Position numbers and translations under genes: made by a program
DNA from: Acidobacteriota bacterium
GTDB lineage: Bacteria; Acidobacteriota; Terriglobia; Acidoferrales; 2-02-FULL-67-57
Direction: 5' to 3'
Assembly: GCA_016210895.1 (NCBI GenBank)
Contig: JACQTG010000039.1
Location: 1 to 13,307, forward strand
DNA length: 13,307 nucleotides
The notes under the pieces: model-generated
Database searches by the model: none
What the model saw: only the letters and a program-made list of their open reading frames with translations
What the model was told of the DNA's origin: nothing
Part shown: positions 12,987 to 13,307 of the stretch, piece after piece
Layout of the letters: every line of letters begins with the position of its first letter
How positions within the stretch are numbered: position 1 is the first letter of the stretch

Positions 12987-13307
12987 TGCTGGTGGAAGCA
13001 ACAAGGCGGAAAAAGTATTTGTGGATGGGCCTGCCACTGGCGGTTTTTCCTGCGGTAATATTTGTTCCCGCATTTGCATTCTTCACCATTTGCCCTCCGT
13101 TTGAGTTGGCATGGCTAGGCGCTCTACTGGTCCTTGGAGGCTGTGTGATTTCGGAAGTCTTCGCCTTTTCCAGTCTTCTTCGCAGCTACCACCGAGTTGT
13201 CGACTGGATCGGCATTATCTCGCTGCTCTTCATCTCTATTCCGGCGGTGTTTCTAGGACTGGTGCTTCCAATGATCGTTTGGGTCGCGGTGCGGTCACTT
13301 TTTGGAT
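12986..13307 (+). CDS. membrane protein of unknown function, 5' part (runs off the window)
   Basis: An ATG at 12986 overlaps the trpA stop (TAATG) and has GGGAGGAG at 12975-12982 just before it, so translation is likely coupled to trpA. The 107 visible codons contain no stop. The product begins with a basic patch (RRKKY, 7-11). Three hydrophobic segments follow at about 12-35, 43-65 and 74-106, separated by short polar turns (CPPFE; RSYHRVVD), so the N-terminus probably faces the cytoplasm. It has no motif I recognise and the codon use is more A/T-rich than that of trpA. Whether it belongs to the same transcript in function is unknown. Confidence 0.65.
   Translation, partial: MLVEATRRKKYLWMGLPLAVFPAVIFVPAFAFFTICPPFELAWLGALLVLGGCVISEVFAFSSLLRSYHRVVDWIGIISLLFISIPAVFLGLVLPMIVWVAVRSLFG

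Noticed and set aside
1..13307. CRISPR array, insertion sequence, rRNA, toxin-antitoxin or defence island
   Set aside because: There are no regularly spaced repeats, no transposase, no rRNA-like sequence and no recognised defence genes; the integrase is the only mobility gene seen.

Overview
This window looks like a chromosomal segment of a GC-rich, Gram-negative, non-model bacterium. An acidobacterium or close relative is my best guess, from the style of the proteins (the sigma-70 factor, the small lysine/arginine-rich protein and the split trpCFBA operon). That placement is inference, because there is no rRNA or phylogenetic marker comparison here. Most genes are on the + strand and have high GC. 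The stretch from about 900 to 3430 is visibly more A/T-rich and less densely coding, as is the 3' end from about 12987.

Layout: (1) 1-787, the 3' end of a GGDEF-domain protein with a degenerate GGDQF motif, then a small unknown protein. (2) 801-2573, a cobalamin-binding radical SAM enzyme of the HpnP/DUF4070 type. (3) 2574-3432, a sparse stretch with a reading-frame relic, a small minus-strand hypothetical gene, and a leader carrying a terminator-like hairpin. (4) 3433-4051, a cold-shock protein gene broken by one missing base, its terminator, and a very basic small protein. (5) 4127-5830, the primary sigma factor rpoD, starting at TTG. (6) 5831-7468, gene debris after rpoD, including a frameshifted FAD-oxidoreductase remnant on the minus strand, then an intact acyl-lipid desaturase on the minus strand. 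(7) 7696-8879, a tyrosine recombinase whose reading frame runs into the 3' half of a minus-strand tRNA-Glu(CTC) gene, the classic arrangement of an integrated element at a tRNA. (8) 9012-12986, a tight tryptophan operon trpC-trpF-(cytochrome c)-trpB-trpA with its own promoter. (9) 12986-13307, the start of a membrane protein coupled to trpA and cut by the window end.

The trp genes carry out the last steps of tryptophan synthesis: TrpF isomerises phosphoribosylanthranilate, TrpC closes the indole ring, and TrpA and TrpB make tryptophan from indole-glycerol phosphate and serine. trpE, trpG and trpD are not in the window, so the pathway is split. The oddest passenger is a secreted mono-haem cytochrome c translationally coupled to trpF. 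The window also has an unusual number of small lesions and relics (cold-shock gene, FAD enzyme, tail fragment behind rpoD, orphan frame behind the radical SAM gene, tandem duplication in the integrase). They cluster around the integrase, the rpoD flanks and the A/T-rich stretch. I see no CRISPR array, insertion sequence with terminal repeats, rRNA or clearly new multi-gene defence system.
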